DNA from: an uncultured Sphingorhabdus sp. | GTDB taxonomy: Bacteria; Pseudomonadota; Alphaproteobacteria; Sphingomonadales; Sphingomonadaceae | Assembly: GCA_947501885.1 (NCBI GenBank) | Contig: CANMXN010000001.1 | Location: forward strand, 496,001-560,000 | Length of the DNA: 64,000 bases | Direction: 5' to 3' | Shown: piece after piece, positions 20,227-30,473 of the stretch | Layout: each line of letters begins with the position of its first letter | Numbering within the stretch: position 1 is the stretch's first letter | Notes under the pieces: model-generated | The model's input: only the letters and a program-made list of their open reading frames with translations | What the model was told of the DNA's origin: nothing | Database searches by the model: none | Made by a program: the position numbers and the translations under genes

Positions 20227-20724
20227 ATGAACCGTCTTGATTTTACGCCATATCGCCGCACCACAGTTGGTTTTGATCGCTTGTTTGACTTGCTAGAAAA
20301 TTCCAACCGCAACGGTCAAAATGAAAACTACCCCCCTTTTAACATCGAGCGCTTGTCCGAGGATGATTATGTCATAACCATCGCGGTTGCTGGCTTTAAA
20401 AATGATGAAATAGATATTACCGCACAGCAAAATTTGCTTACCGTTGTTGGGCAGAAAAATATTGATGGTAATGACAATCGGGATTTCTTGCACGTTGGTA
20501 TCGCCAATCGCAACTTTGAACGCCGTTTCCAACTGGCCGATTATGTCCATGTAACTCAAGCTGATATGGCCGATGGATTATTGACCATTAAATTGCTGCG
20601 CGAAGTGCCAGACGCGCTTAAACCGCGCAAGATTGAAGTAGGCACTACGCTCAAAACAATCGAGCAAAGCGGCGATGATAATGTTGCTAAATTATCATCC
20701 AAAAAATCTAAAAAAGCGGGCTAA
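20227..20724 (+). CDS. Small heat-shock protein, Hsp20/IbpA family
   Basis: The 165-aa protein is an alpha-crystallin-type holdase that keeps unfolded proteins soluble during heat stress. It begins MNRLDFTPYRRTTVGFDRLF, typical of the IbpA class. The alpha-crystallin core is at about 38-135, with EDDYVITIAVAGFKNDEIDI, LTVVGQK, and FERRFQLADYVHV. The usual C-terminal IxI/V contact motif is weak (RKIEVGTT), and the tail is Lys/Ser-rich. It is a single-gene unit: candidate RpoH promoter and thermometer upstream, strong terminator downstream. Confidence 0.93.
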   Translation: MNRLDFTPYRRTTVGFDRLFDLLENSNRNGQNENYPPFNIERLSEDDYVITIAVAGFKNDEIDITAQQNLLTVVGQKNIDGNDNRDFLHVGIANRNFERRFQLADYVHVTQADMADGLLTIKLLREVPDALKPRKIEVGTTLKTIEQSGDDNVAKLSSKKSKKAG

Positions 20725-20763
20725 ATTCTCTCTCTCCTCTAAATTAAACTTAGACCGCTAATT

Positions 20764-20792
20764 GGGCAGTGCAATAGTGCTGCCCTTTTTAT
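20764..20792 (+). terminator. Rho-independent terminator of the small heat-shock gene
   Basis: A perfect six-base-pair GC-rich stem (GGGCAG 20764-20769 with CTGCCC 20780-20785, ten-base loop) is followed directly by TTTTTAT. It lies 39 bases after the stop. On the other strand no T-tract follows the stem, so it does not serve pyrG. Confidence 0.88.
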
Positions 20793-20837
20793 ATATCCAT
20801 TTAAGAGAAATTATTCAGCCAATTGATAATCAGCGCC

Positions 20838-22469
20838 TTATACTAGGCGACTTTGTTTTAATGCAGCCCCAATGAAGCTTGCAAATAAGGGATGCGGATC
20901 AAATGGGCGTGATTTAAGTTCAGGATGAAACTGCACACCTATAAACCAAGGATGATCAGGGCGTTCCACTATTTCGGGTAAACTGCCATCAGGCGACATG
21001 CCAGAGAAAATTAAGCCGCCTTGCTCCAAACGTTCTTTATATGCCATGTTAACCTCAAAACGATGTCGATGCCGTTCTTCAATGTCTTGCGCTTCATATA
21101 CAGACGCAACATGGCTATTATCATTTAGTTTCGCTGGATAGGCCCCAAGGCGCATTGTTCCGCCAAGATCACTATCGTCATCACGTGTCTCAATACCATC
21201 TTTGCTCTGCCATTCCGTAATAAGGCCAATCACTGGGTTGTCAGTGGGGCCAAATTCACTTGTCGAGGCATTATCTATACCGCTGACATTACGGGCGCCT
21301 TCTAAACAAGCCATCTGCATCCCAAGGCAGATACCAAAAAATGGTATATTGCGTTCACGGGCAAATTTAATGCTCGCAATTTTACCTTCGCTACCTCGTT
21401 CACCAAAACCGCCTGGCACCAAAATCGCATGCATCGGTTCTAATTTGCTGACGAGATCTTTTTCACTCTCAAACATCTCAGCATCAAGCCATTTGATGTT
21501 AACGCGGGTGCGGTGCGCCATTCCGCCATGCACCAAGGCTTCATGCAGAGATTTATAAGCATCTTGAAGACCAACATATTTACCAACAACGCCAATAGTT
21601 ACCTCACCTTCTGGGTTGTGATAGCGATCGGTAATATCATACCAACGCGAGAGGTCTGGTTCCTTATTATTATCAATATTAAAAGCATGAAGTACTTGAT
21701 CATCCAATCCTTCCGCATGATATTGCAAAGGCACTGCATATATACTCTCAGCATCCAATGCTGGAATAACCGCTTCTTTACGGACATTACAGAAAGCGGC
21801 AATTTTAGCACGCTCATTCTCTGGTAGATTATGCTCACAGCGACATAGCAATATATCGGGTTGTATCCCCAGAGATGTTAATTCGCGCACGCTATGCTGC
21901 GTTGGTTTGGTTTTTAATTCACCAGCCGCAGCCACATAAGGAACCAGCGTAACATGGATAGAAATACTCTGATCACGGCCCAATTCATTACGCAATTGAC
22001 GAATAGCTTCCATGAACGGCAGCGATTCAATATCTCCTACCGTACCACCAATCTCACATAATATGAAATCAAGGTCATCGCTTTTATCCAATGCAAACTT
22101 CTTAATCTCATCCGTTACATGTGGAATCACTTGCACGGTCGCACCTAAATAATCGCCGCGCCGTTCTTTGGCGATAATATCTTGATAGATACGTCCAGAC
22201 GTCACATTATCTGATTGACGCGCAGAAACACCGCTAAATCGCTCATAATGTCCCAAATCAAGATCTGTTTCCGCTCCATCATCGGTCACATATACCTCGC
22301 CATGTTGGTAAGGTGACATAGTTCCAGGATCTACGTTTAAATAGGGATCAAACTTACGAATGCGGACGCGGTAACCGCGCGCTTGCAATAGTGCTGCAAG
22401 ACTTGCAGCCATTAGACCTTTTCCCAGTGAGGAGACCACACCGCCAGTAATAAAAATATATCGCGCCAT
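20838..22469 (-). CDS. pyrG: CTP synthase
   Basis: PyrG makes CTP from UTP, ATP and glutamine. The 543-aa protein has the N-terminal synthetase domain ([17 protein letters not shown] form, here ARYIFITGG, then [20 protein letters not shown] and [15 protein letters not shown]). The C-terminal class I glutamine amidotransferase domain has nucleophile Cys in [11 protein letters not shown], and His and Glu in [12 protein letters not shown]. Length is normal. It lies downstream of secG and tpiA on the same strand, but the terminator after secG separates it from them. Confidence 0.97.
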   Translation of the reverse strand: MARYIFITGGVVSSLGKGLMAASLAALLQARGYRVRIRKFDPYLNVDPGTMSPYQHGEVYVTDDGAETDLDLGHYERFSGVSARQSDNVTSGRIYQDIIAKERRGDYLGATVQVIPHVTDEIKKFALDKSDDLDFILCEIGGTVGDIESLPFMEAIRQLRNELGRDQSISIHVTLVPYVAAAGELKTKPTQHSVRELTSLGIQPDILLCRCEHNLPENERAKIAAFCNVRKEAVIPALDAESIYAVPLQYHAEGLDDQVLHAFNIDNNKEPDLSRWYDITDRYHNPEGEVTIGVVGKYVGLQDAYKSLHEALVHGGMAHRTRVNIKWLDAEMFESEKDLVSKLEPMHAILVPGGFGERGSEGKIASIKFARERNIPFFGICLGMQMACLEGARNVSGIDNASTSEFGPTDNPVIGLITEWQSKDGIETRDDDSDLGGTMRLGAYPAKLNDNSHVASVYEAQDIEERHRHRFEVNMAYKERLEQGGLIFSGMSPDGSLPEIVERPDHPWFIGVQFHPELKSRPFDPHPLFASFIGAALKQSRLV

Positions 22470-22615
22470 GGGAGTAGACGGTTAGGCGAGTATATAGCTG
22501 TTTGACAAGGGTTAGAATCTATTAATTTCAAAAAAGTTATGGATAAGTCATACGATCAAAAATAAACACGCAAAGTCAACCATCTTTCAACCTTATAGTG
22601 AAAACAATATAACAT

Positions 22616-22646
22616 AAAAAAAGCAGCTCCCAAATATGAGAACTGC
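22616..22646 (-). terminator. Rho-independent terminator after secG
   Basis: Read on the minus strand, GCAGTTCTC (22646-22638) pairs with GGGAGCTGC (22631-22623) around a six-base loop, with two G-U pairs, and is followed by seven T residues. It lies about 30 bases downstream of the secG stop and upstream of pyrG. Confidence 0.85.
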
Positions 22647-22676
22647 CTTTCATTATTCATTTCTAACGAAAAATAT

Positions 22677-23096
22677 TTATTCGCTATCTTCACCTTCCGA
22701 TTCGCTCGCAGCAGCCGCTGCTGCAGCTTCCAATGGATCATCCGTTGCTGGCGCAGCTGGTAATGCTGGATTAACAGGTGCTTCTGGTGCTAATTCTGCT
22801 GGAGCTTGCTCAACCGCTTCACGTTGAAAACTATCGTCAATTTCACTCACAGAACCTTGCTGAGCTGCAACAAAAGCTAATCCAACGGATAAGCTGATGA
22901 ATAATATTGCTAAAACGGTAGTTGTCCGTGTCATAAAATCAGCGGCGCCACGTGCGGACATCAATCCTGATGGACTGCCGCCGACTCCTAGACCACCACC
23001 TTCTGAGCGTTGCATTAATATAGTAACAACCAGTGCAAATGCTATTGTCCCTTGAACAATAACCAAAAAATGAAACAGGCCCATTAACGTATCCAA
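22677..23096 (-). CDS. secG: Preprotein translocase subunit SecG
   Basis: SecG is the small two-helix subunit of the SecYEG channel. The first helix is at 5-27 (GLFHFLVIVQGTIAFALVVTIL), then comes the conserved cytoplasmic loop MQRSEGGGLGVGGSPSGLMSARG, and the second helix is at 53-75. The 139-aa protein is longer than the E. coli form because of an Ala/Pro/Glu-rich tail (about 90-139), which is common in alphaproteobacteria. It follows tpiA, again a frequent neighbour. Confidence 0.93.
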   Translation of the reverse strand: MDTLMGLFHFLVIVQGTIAFALVVTILMQRSEGGGLGVGGSPSGLMSARGAADFMTRTTTVLAILFISLSVGLAFVAAQQGSVSEIDDSFQREAVEQAPAELAPEAPVNPALPAAPATDDPLEAAAAAAASESEGEDSE

Positions 23097-23184
23097 TATC
23101 TATAATATAATTAATTTCACAGACCACATAGCGATTGATATCGCAATCTTCAATCGCTTTAGGTAATTATATTATCATTCATAT

Positions 23185-23931
23185 CTATGCCGCGGCTATA
23201 ACTGGAGCAAATTTCTCAGCACTAAGGCTTGCACCGCCAACAAGACCGCCGTCCACATTGGCAATTTTCATCAAATCATGCGCATTAGAACCATTCATCG
23301 ATCCACCATATAATATATGTATATTATGCCCTGCATCTCCATAATATTCTACCAGTGCATGACGTATTGCCAAATGCATCTCAGCGACATCATCTAAGCT
23401 TGGGATTCGCCCAGTGCCAATCGCCCAGATAGGTTCATAGGCAATAGACAAGTTCGTTCCGTCAAAATCATTTCTAATATCTGGCAGCGATTCTAACAAT
23501 TGTTCAACAACAATCGTGACAGCATTCCCGCTATCACGCTGTGCTTCGCTCTCTCCAACACAGAGAATTGCATGCATATTAGCACCCATTGCTGCAATAG
23601 CCTTTGCCTTAACATCAACATTGCTTTCTCCTTGGTCTTCACGCCGCTCACTATGACCAACAATGATATATTGGGCATCGCATTCCGCTATCATGGCCGC
23701 CGATAAGCACCCTGTATGCGCACCATTTTCATTCGCATGGCAATCTTGTGCGCCAATCGCCATTGATGACACCGCATTTACAGCAGGTTCAATCAATGTA
23801 GCAGGTACGCATATGGCCACATCAGCGTTATTTTGCTGCGACGCTACATCTGATATGGCTCTAAGTTCTGGCAAATCAGACTTATGGCCATTCATTTTCC
23901 AATTACCAACGACCAATTTCTTTAAAGTCAT
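23185..23931 (-). CDS. tpiA: Triosephosphate isomerase
   Basis: TpiA interconverts dihydroxyacetone phosphate and glyceraldehyde 3-phosphate. The 248-aa barrel enzyme has the active-site Lys in VGNWKMNG, the catalytic His in IVGHSERRE, and the catalytic Glu and loop 6 in AYEPIWAIGTGRIPS. The phosphate-binding ILYGGSMNGSNA and DGGLVGGASL segments are also present. Length is normal. It is divergent from ppiD across 262 A+T-rich bases. Confidence 0.96.
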   Translation of the reverse strand: MTLKKLVVGNWKMNGHKSDLPELRAISDVASQQNNADVAICVPATLIEPAVNAVSSMAIGAQDCHANENGAHTGCLSAAMIAECDAQYIIVGHSERREDQGESNVDVKAKAIAAMGANMHAILCVGESEAQRDSGNAVTIVVEQLLESLPDIRNDFDGTNLSIAYEPIWAIGTGRIPSLDDVAEMHLAIRHALVEYYGDAGHNIHILYGGSMNGSNAHDLMKIANVDGGLVGGASLSAEKFAPVIAAA

Positions 23932-24139
23932 AATATATTCCCTTTATCTTCACTATGTAGCAAATCTAGTAATCACTCATATAAACAGGTTCATTCTGCT
24001 TATGAGAATAATGAGATTCTGTTCAAGCTAATTCCTATCAAATGTGAATAGGTTAATGCAGGCAATCAATATCTCCATAATGAGCTGGACGGTAAGATTA
24101 ATTACATTCATATGCTAAGAATGCTTGATTGTCGTCTAT

Positions 24140-24167
24140 TTGCTACCTAAAGCTTCATTCATATAAT
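24140..24167 (+). promoter_or_regulatory. Candidate sigma-70 promoter of ppiD-trp
   Basis: TTGCTA (24140-24145) and TATAAT (24162-24167) are 16 bases apart, 26 bases before the ppiD start, in the divergent tpiA-ppiD spacer (23932-24193). The rest of that spacer shows no gene, tRNA or clear leader peptide. Confidence 0.45.
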
Positions 24168-24193
24168 ATAATCATAGAAAGCATTAGCCTATT

Positions 24194-26134
24194 ATGTTTG
24201 GCAAAATTCGATCTTTATTCAGTTCTCGCTTTGGCGCAATATTCGCGCTATTATTCATTGGCCTAATCGCATTAGCATTTGCATTGGGCGATGTAACAGG
24301 TTCTGGGACATTCGGCGGTGTCGGAGCTGGCAATGCGGCCAAAGTAGGTGATGAAGATATTACCATCGCTGAACTGCGTGATTTAACCGATAATCGGCTG
24401 CGTAATGAACGTCAGCGTAATCCTAATTTAGACATATCTCAATTTGTCGAAGCAGGCGGCCTAGATGCGACTTTAGAACAAATAATCAATCGTGCTGTCT
24501 TATCAGAATTTGGTAAAAAGCATGGCATTGGCGTTAGCAAAGCTATGATTGATGCTGAAATCAGAGAAATACCGGGTGCCACAGGAGTCGATGGTCAATT
24601 TACAAAAGAAAGTTTCCAAGCTTTGTTACAACGTCTCCAATTGACGGAACAAGCCATTCGTAAAGATTTCACCCAAAATCTATATGCTCAACAATTATTC
24701 CCTATCGCAACGAAAGGCGTTGTCGCACCTAATAATTTGGTACTACCCTACGCATCATTGGTACTAGAGCGCCGCGAAGGGCAAATTGCGGTTGTACCAT
24801 CAACATTATTTTTACCCGAAAAACCACCGACAGATGATGAATTAAGCGCTTATTATAAAGAGAATGCTACCCAATATATCATTCCAGAGCGCCGCTCCGT
24901 AAGCTATGCAATTTTTGGCAGCGATATTGTCGACAATGAGGCAACTCCAACTGAAGAAGAGGTCGCTGCTTATTATAAAGAAAATACAGAAAAATATGCT
25001 GCGAGTGAGACACGTGATATTGAACAAATAATCGTTCCTACCCAAGATGCAGCAAATAATCTCATCAGTGAAGCGCAAAAAACTGGATCATTAAGTGAGG
25101 CTGCAAAAGAAACAGGCTTATCGGTGACCAATATAAGTGCTGTTACCCGCAAAACATTAAATGATGACGCATCAAAGGCAGTAAGTGATGCTGTATTCGC
25201 AGCTGAGAATGGTGCTTTTGCATCCGCAGCTAGAGGCGCATTGGGTTTTTACGTTGTTAAAGTTACCAATATATCCGAAACTAAAGCTCGCAGCCTAGAA
25301 GAAGCACGCGCAGAAGTTATCGCTTTTGTCACTGCTCAAAAGAAAAGCGAGTTATTGGCTGAACTTACCACTGAGATCGAAGACTCTCTAGCAGATGGTA
25401 CGTCAATCAATGACATCGCCAAGCAAAGATCGCTCAAGATTGAAACAACGCCTAACCTCGTTGCAACAGGGCAAGACCCTGAAAATCAATCTTATCAACC
25501 TATTCCAGAGATGGCGGCTATTCTTCCTAATGCTTTTCAAATGGAGAATAATGGAGAGGCACAATTAATTGAAATTGAACCCGGTACAAAGTTTGCGATG
25601 ATCACAATCGCCAAATTATCCGAAGCTGCACCACCTGAATTATCCAAAGTCAAAGACACTGTTACGCAGCGATGGGCCCTAGATAAAGGATTAAGCAAAG
25701 CGAAAATAGAAGCGGATAAAATATTAAAAGCAATCGAAGGCGGCGTTAAAATTGATCAAGCCATTAAAGATAGCGGACTCAAATTACCGCCCATTCAACC
25801 TCTTAAGGCCAATCGTTTTGAATTAACCCAATCAGGACAGCAAGTACCGCCAGCACTGGCTCTAATGTTCTCTATGAGTGAGGGCAGTACAAAAAAATTG
25901 GAAGCAGCCAATGATAATGGGTATTTCATTGTTGATCTAAACACAATTATCCGCGGTGATGCTAGCAAGCGTGAAAATATTCTAAACCTTACGCAAAGCC
26001 AATTTAAAAATATCTTTGGTCAAGAGCATATGGCGCAATTTATTAATGCTGCCCGTCAAGAAATTGGTGTTGAGAAAAGTGAAAGTGATATCGAGACACT
26101 TCGTAAAGCTCTTACAACCGTTACTGCGAATTAA
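24194..26134 (+). CDS. Peptidyl-prolyl isomerase / SurA_N chaperone (PpiD-like)
   Basis: The 646-aa protein is a membrane-anchored periplasmic folding factor. One transmembrane helix at 13-31 (FGAIFALLFIGLIALAFAL) is followed by a SurA_N/PpiD-like chaperone region (50-200). A parvulin-type PPIC domain lies near 265-375 (YAASETRDIEQIIVPTQDAA ... GALGFYVVKVT), and a second helical part follows. PpiD helps outer-membrane and secreted proteins emerging from SecYEG. The isomerase site may be degenerate. It ends 21 bases before trpE and is probably the first gene of that transcript. Confidence 0.88.
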   Translation: MFGKIRSLFSSRFGAIFALLFIGLIALAFALGDVTGSGTFGGVGAGNAAKVGDEDITIAELRDLTDNRLRNERQRNPNLDISQFVEAGGLDATLEQIINRAVLSEFGKKHGIGVSKAMIDAEIREIPGATGVDGQFTKESFQALLQRLQLTEQAIRKDFTQNLYAQQLFPIATKGVVAPNNLVLPYASLVLERREGQIAVVPSTLFLPEKPPTDDELSAYYKENATQYIIPERRSVSYAIFGSDIVDNEATPTEEEVAAYYKENTEKYAASETRDIEQIIVPTQDAANNLISEAQKTGSLSEAAKETGLSVTNISAVTRKTLNDDASKAVSDAVFAAENGAFASAARGALGFYVVKVTNISETKARSLEEARAEVIAFVTAQKKSELLAELTTEIEDSLADGTSINDIAKQRSLKIETTPNLVATGQDPENQSYQPIPEMAAILPNAFQMENNGEAQLIEIEPGTKFAMITIAKLSEAAPPELSKVKDTVTQRWALDKGLSKAKIEADKILKAIEGGVKIDQAIKDSGLKLPPIQPLKANRFELTQSGQQVPPALALMFSMSEGSTKKLEAANDNGYFIVDLNTIIRGDASKRENILNLTQSQFKNIFGQEHMAQFINAARQEIGVEKSESDIETLRKALTTVTAN

Positions 26135-26155
26135 TTGGGAGGCCATAGTAACAAC

Positions 26156-27691
26156 ATGGCCGCTCAAAACCATAATATAATAGGACAAGCACGCTCTAAT
26201 TTAGAGCAAGGTCAGCCAGCTTTACTGTGGAAACATATTGTGGCAGATACAGAAACACCTGTTTCTGCGGCACTAAAGCTTATGCAAAGTGATCGTGGTG
26301 ACTTTTTACTCGAATCTGTCGAAGGCGGTGAAACACGCGGCCGCCATAGTCTCATCGGTCTTGATCCTGACCTTATTTTCAGGGCCAACGGTAATGATGC
26401 GCAAATTAACTCTAATTGGGCCTATGACCGTAATGATTTTAAGTCCCTAGAATCAGATAGCCTCAGCGCCCTTCGGCAACTAGTGGCATCATGCCATATG
26501 GATGTTCCAGAGGAATTACCCGATGCTTTGGCCTGTCTGGTTGGTTATTTTGGCTATGAAACCATTGGTTTAGTTGAAGAGCTTCCGCGCGCTGCACAAT
26601 CAAACTTAAAAACTCCTGATATGTTATTTGTGCGTCCAACGGTGATTTTAATATTTGATCGTCTAAGCGATGAATTGTTTATCATTGCTCCTATCTGGCC
26701 CGAAACACCTGGAGAACCAAAAACCTGTGGGGATAATGAAAAGAAGATGACCGCAGCCTTGGATAAGATTGACGCTGTTGAACGTCAATTGAATCAGGGC
26801 GTACCTAGCTTAGTCCGCAATGTGCAGTCCATGGATATAGATTTCACACCCAATATAGCACCAGATGATTATAAAGAGATGGTGCGCCGTGCCAAAGATT
26901 ATATAACAGCTGGTGATATATTTCAGATCGTATTGGCACAGCGTTTTACAGCGCCCTTCACCTTACCGCCGATAGAATTATATCGGGCATTGCGGCGCAT
27001 AAACCCCTCGCCTTTCCTATTTTTCCTCGACTTACCCGAATTTGCATTGATCGGCTCTAGCCCAGAAATATTGGTACGCGCTAAAAATGGTGAAATCACA
27101 ATACGCCCTATCGCAGGTACACGTCCGCGCGGTAAAAATGCTTCTGAAGATGCAGCCAATAAAGCTAGCCTACTCGCCGACCCTAAAGAATGCGCAGAAC
27201 ATTTAATGCTGCTTGATCTGGGCCGCAATGATGTGGGCCGCGTTGCCAAAGCCGATAGCGTGAGCGTTACCGATAGCTATATGGTCGAATTTTACAGCCA
27301 CGTCATGCATATAGTGTCCAATGTCACGGGCGATCTTGATGATAAATATGATGCGATTGACGCTCTATTCGCTGGTTTTCCAGCAGGAACCGTCAGCGGC
27401 GCGCCCAAGGTACGGGCGTGCGAGATTATCGCAGAATTAGAACCCGAAACGCGCGGCGCTTATGCGGGCGGCGTAGGGTATTTCTCACCCAATGGCGATA
27501 TGGATAGCTGTATTGTTTTGCGCACGGGTATCGTCAAAGATGGTCAATTGCATGTTCAAGCAGGCGCAGGGATTGTCGCCGACAGCGATCCTGATTATGA
27601 ATTGCGCGAATGTGAAGCCAAATCGGGCGCATTGCTGGCCGCTGCAAGAGAAGCGGTGCGCCGTGCCCATGACGCGGGGTTCGGACAGTGA
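26156..27691 (+). CDS. trpE: Anthranilate synthase component I
   Basis: TrpE converts chorismate with ammonia from TrpG to anthranilate, the first tryptophan-specific step. The 511-aa product has the N-terminal feedback-inhibition motif [18 protein letters not shown]. It also has the chorismate-binding domain with [48 protein letters not shown] and [15 protein letters not shown]. The frame runs back to a TTG at 26135, but family proteins begin near MAAQNHN, at the ATG at 26156. GGGAGG (26137-26142) lies rather far upstream of it. No leader peptide or attenuator precedes the gene. Confidence 0.96.
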   Translation: MAAQNHNIIGQARSNLEQGQPALLWKHIVADTETPVSAALKLMQSDRGDFLLESVEGGETRGRHSLIGLDPDLIFRANGNDAQINSNWAYDRNDFKSLESDSLSALRQLVASCHMDVPEELPDALACLVGYFGYETIGLVEELPRAAQSNLKTPDMLFVRPTVILIFDRLSDELFIIAPIWPETPGEPKTCGDNEKKMTAALDKIDAVERQLNQGVPSLVRNVQSMDIDFTPNIAPDDYKEMVRRAKDYITAGDIFQIVLAQRFTAPFTLPPIELYRALRRINPSPFLFFLDLPEFALIGSSPEILVRAKNGEITIRPIAGTRPRGKNASEDAANKASLLADPKECAEHLMLLDLGRNDVGRVAKADSVSVTDSYMVEFYSHVMHIVSNVTGDLDDKYDAIDALFAGFPAGTVSGAPKVRACEIIAELEPETRGAYAGGVGYFSPNGDMDSCIVLRTGIVKDGQLHVQAGAGIVADSDPDYELRECEAKSGALLAAAREAVRRAHDAGFGQ

Positions 27692-27701
27692 GAGTAATAT
27701 T

Positions 27702-28286
27702 ATGATCCTTGTTATCGATAATTATGACAGCTTTACCTTTAACCTTGTCCATTATCTGATGGAACTAGGCGCGCAGGTGCGCGTAGAGCGCAATGATGCA
27801 ATTACCGCTGATGAAGCCTTACAAAGCGGTGCGGATGCATTTTTAATCTCTCCTGGCCCTTGTACGCCCAATGAAGCGGGTATTTCGCTTGATTTGGTCG
27901 CAGCCTGTGCCAAAGCGAAAAAACCGCTCATGGGGGTTTGTCTAGGACATCAATCCATTGGACAATATTTTGGAGCAAAGGTCATCCAAGGCGGTCTTAT
28001 GCACGGGAAAACATCGACGATAACGCATGATGGCAGCGGATTATTTAAGGATATCCCATCGCCATTTACTGCGACACGCTATCACTCGCTTATCGTTGAG
28101 GATATTCCTGATTGCTTGAAAGTCACAGCAACAGCCGATGATGGCAGCGTGATGGGTTATGCGCATGAGAGCCTACCGATTCATAGCGTACAATTTCACC
28201 CTGAGAGCATCGCCACCGAACATGGGCATGACTTGTTGGCCAATTTCATGCGTATCGCTGGATTAGAACCAAAGGATTTATCATGA
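27702..28286 (+). CDS. trpG: Anthranilate synthase component II (glutamine amidotransferase)
   Basis: TrpG supplies ammonia from glutamine to TrpE. The 194-aa protein starts [19 protein letters not shown], the family's invariant beginning. It has the oxyanion region [11 protein letters not shown], nucleophile Cys in [10 protein letters not shown], and catalytic His/Glu in [12 protein letters not shown]. The open frame extends 210 bases upstream inside trpE, but the ATG at 27702 with GAGAG upstream fits the family exactly. It overlaps trpD by ATGA. Confidence 0.96.
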   Translation: MILVIDNYDSFTFNLVHYLMELGAQVRVERNDAITADEALQSGADAFLISPGPCTPNEAGISLDLVAACAKAKKPLMGVCLGHQSIGQYFGAKVIQGGLMHGKTSTITHDGSGLFKDIPSPFTATRYHSLIVEDIPDCLKVTATADDGSVMGYAHESLPIHSVQFHPESIATEHGHDLLANFMRIAGLEPKDLS

Positions 28287-29221
28287 GCAATTTATTCAAT
28301 GATATGCTCGATAGGAAATTATCTGCTGCTGAAATTTCTGATGCGCTGACCCAGATGGCGGATCGCGGAGAAAGCGCCGATGAAATAGCATCCGCCGCGC
28401 TAGCTATGCGCAGCCGTATGATCACGGTCGATGCCCCTAAAAGCGCGATCGATGTATGCGGTACGGGCGGCGATGGCAGCCATAGCCTGAATATATCCAC
28501 CGCAACGGCTTTGGTGGTGGCGGCTTGCGATGTTCCCATGGCCAAACATGGCAATCGCGCTGCATCGAGTAAATCGGGTGCTGCGGATACATTAGAGGCA
28601 TTGGGATTAAACCTCGCTAAGGCGGATGCTGCAAAATCCTTAACCGAGATTGGTATTGGCTTTTTCTTTGCCCCCAATCATCACCCTGCTCTAGGCCCGA
28701 TTGCACCAATCCGCAAAGCGCTTGGGCGCCGCACCATATTTAATTTGCTCGGACCGCTTTGCAATCCTGCGCGCGTCAAACGCCAGCTTATCGGCGTTGC
28801 ATCGCCCGATTTGATAGAAAAATATGCACAAGCAGCGGTGCAATTAGACTATGAAAAAGTAATGATTGTTTCGGGCATGGAGGGGTTAGACGAAATTAGC
28901 ATTTCTGGCCCTACCAGAATAGCCATGATCGACAGGACTAATATCCAATATTCATCTCTGTCACCCGAAGATGTCGACCTACCGCGTCATGATGCTGATG
29001 CGATAAAAGGCGGTGATGCAGACTATAATGCAGCTGCTTTGCGTAAAATGCTGATGGGCGAGAAATCCGCCTATCGCGATGCAGTCATATTGAACAGCGC
29101 CGCGGCTTTGATGGTAGCAGGCGAAGTGGATAGTTTTGAAGAAGGAGCAGAAGAAGCCGCTGAAGCCATCGACAAAGGGCTTGCCAACACATTATTAGAT
29201 TGCTGGATAGCGCACCAATGA
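28283..29221 (+). CDS. trpD: Anthranilate phosphoribosyltransferase
   Basis: TrpD joins anthranilate to phosphoribosyl pyrophosphate. The 312-aa protein has the PRPP-binding [30 protein letters not shown], and [11 protein letters not shown]...[13 protein letters not shown] segments. It is somewhat shorter than the usual 330-345 aa because both the N-terminus and the C-terminal domain are compact. It is translationally coupled at both ends (ATGA with trpG and with trpC). Confidence 0.95.
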   Translation: MSNLFNDMLDRKLSAAEISDALTQMADRGESADEIASAALAMRSRMITVDAPKSAIDVCGTGGDGSHSLNISTATALVVAACDVPMAKHGNRAASSKSGAADTLEALGLNLAKADAAKSLTEIGIGFFFAPNHHPALGPIAPIRKALGRRTIFNLLGPLCNPARVKRQLIGVASPDLIEKYAQAAVQLDYEKVMIVSGMEGLDEISISGPTRIAMIDRTNIQYSSLSPEDVDLPRHDADAIKGGDADYNAAALRKMLMGEKSAYRDAVILNSAAALMVAGEVDSFEEGAEEAAEAIDKGLANTLLDCWIAHQ

Positions 29222-30009
29222 GCGATAAATTAACCGAAATATGCGATGTAAAACGCACCCATGTTGCGAAGCGCAAAGCGCAGCTTAGCAATGCACAAAT
29301 ACAAGATGCCATCGCCACGCAAAGCGCGCCGCGCGGATTTATTCAATCAATCGAACAAAAATCACAAAATGGTTTTGCATTGATTGCTGAGATTAAAAAA
29401 GCCAGTCCCTCGAAAGGCCTAATCCGTGAGGATTTCGATCCGCCATCGCATGCAAAATCCTATGAAGATGGGGGTGCGGCTTGCTTATCCATATTAACCG
29501 ATACGCCCTATTTCCAAGGCACAGATGAATATTTAATCGCGGCACGGTCCGCCACTTCACTTCCCTGTTTGCGCAAGGATTTTATGGTCGATCCTTGGCA
29601 AGTCGCAGAATCGCGTAGCCTCGGCGCTGATGCTATATTGATTATTATGGCCGCATTGGATGATGCTCTGGCCGCAGAGATAGAAGATGCAGCTATCCAT
29701 CATGGCATGGATGTGCTGGTTGAGGTGCATGATGAGGAGGAATTAGAACGCGCATTACAATTAAAATCGCGTCTTTTGGGGATCAACAACCGCAACCTCA
29801 AAACTTTTGAAACCAGCCTCAGCATGACTGAAAGACTATCAACAATAGTGCCCGATGATCGTATCATGGTGTCCGAAAGCGGCATATTCACCCATGATGA
29901 TTGCTTGCGTCTTGCACAATCAGGGGCGCGCTGTTTTCTGGTGGGGGAATCACTTATGCGGCAAGACGATGTTAGTGCAGCAACGCAAAGACTGTTGACG
30001 GGATCATGA
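29218..30009 (+). CDS. trpC: Indole-3-glycerol-phosphate synthase
   Basis: TrpC closes the indole ring. The 263-aa barrel protein has [17 protein letters not shown] (catalytic Lys), [50 protein letters not shown] and VSESGI. The ATG at 29218 overlaps the trpD stop; an upstream extension to 29200 lacks family similarity. trpF, trpB and trpA are not in this window, so the pathway is split. The stop overlaps moaC by ATGA. Confidence 0.96.
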   Translation: MSDKLTEICDVKRTHVAKRKAQLSNAQIQDAIATQSAPRGFIQSIEQKSQNGFALIAEIKKASPSKGLIREDFDPPSHAKSYEDGGAACLSILTDTPYFQGTDEYLIAARSATSLPCLRKDFMVDPWQVAESRSLGADAILIIMAALDDALAAEIEDAAIHHGMDVLVEVHDEEELERALQLKSRLLGINNRNLKTFETSLSMTERLSTIVPDDRIMVSESGIFTHDDCLRLAQSGARCFLVGESLMRQDDVSAATQRLLTGS

Positions 30010-30473
30010 GTAAATTAACCCACATAGATGGAGATGGCAGCGCCCATATGGTTGATGTTGGCGGCAAAGATGCAACGATGCGCGAAGCCATTGCATCGGG
30101 GCAAATATCTATGCATGCTGATACGCTGCAAGCCATAAAGGATAATGCCCTTAAAAAAGGAGATGTCCTCTCTACCGCGCGGATTGCGGGCATTATGGCG
30201 GCCAAGAAAACCAGTGAATTAATCCCGCTTTGCCATCCGCTGATGCTGAGCAAAATTTCGGTTGATTTTGAATATTTGGATAATGGAATATTGGTCACCG
30301 CGCTTGTGCGTTTAAACGGTCAAACAGGCGTTGAGATGGAAGCGCTCACTGCGGTTAATATCGCCTTGCTCACTATCTATGATATGGCCAAAGCATTGCA
30401 AAAAGATATGGTGCTAAGCGATATTAAGCTTCTTAAAAAGACAGGTGGGAAATCTGGGGAATGGAGCGCCTAA
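30006..30473 (+). CDS. moaC: Cyclic pyranopterin monophosphate synthase
   Basis: MoaC, together with MoaA, makes the first pterin intermediate of molybdenum cofactor. The 155-aa protein has the family blocks [40 protein letters not shown] and [21 protein letters not shown], with the catalytic Lys in the final [13 protein letters not shown]. It continues the trp chain through an ATGA overlap. Confidence 0.96.
   Translation: MSKLTHIDGDGSAHMVDVGGKDATMREAIASGQISMHADTLQAIKDNALKKGDVLSTARIAGIMAAKKTSELIPLCHPLMLSKISVDFEYLDNGILVTALVRLNGQTGVEMEALTAVNIALLTIYDMAKALQKDMVLSDIKLLKKTGGKSGEWSA

Noticed and set aside
20764-20792. Shared two-way terminator for hsp20 and pyrG
   Set aside because: On the pyrG strand the stem is followed by AATTAG, not a T-tract.
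26100-26160. trp attenuator or leader peptide before trpE
   Set aside because: Only 21 bases separate the ppiD stop and the trpE start; no tryptophan codons or alternative hairpins are seen.
27492-27701. Upstream extension of trpG inside trpE
   Set aside because: The added 70 residues are out-of-frame trpE; the family start [13 protein letters not shown] is at 27702.
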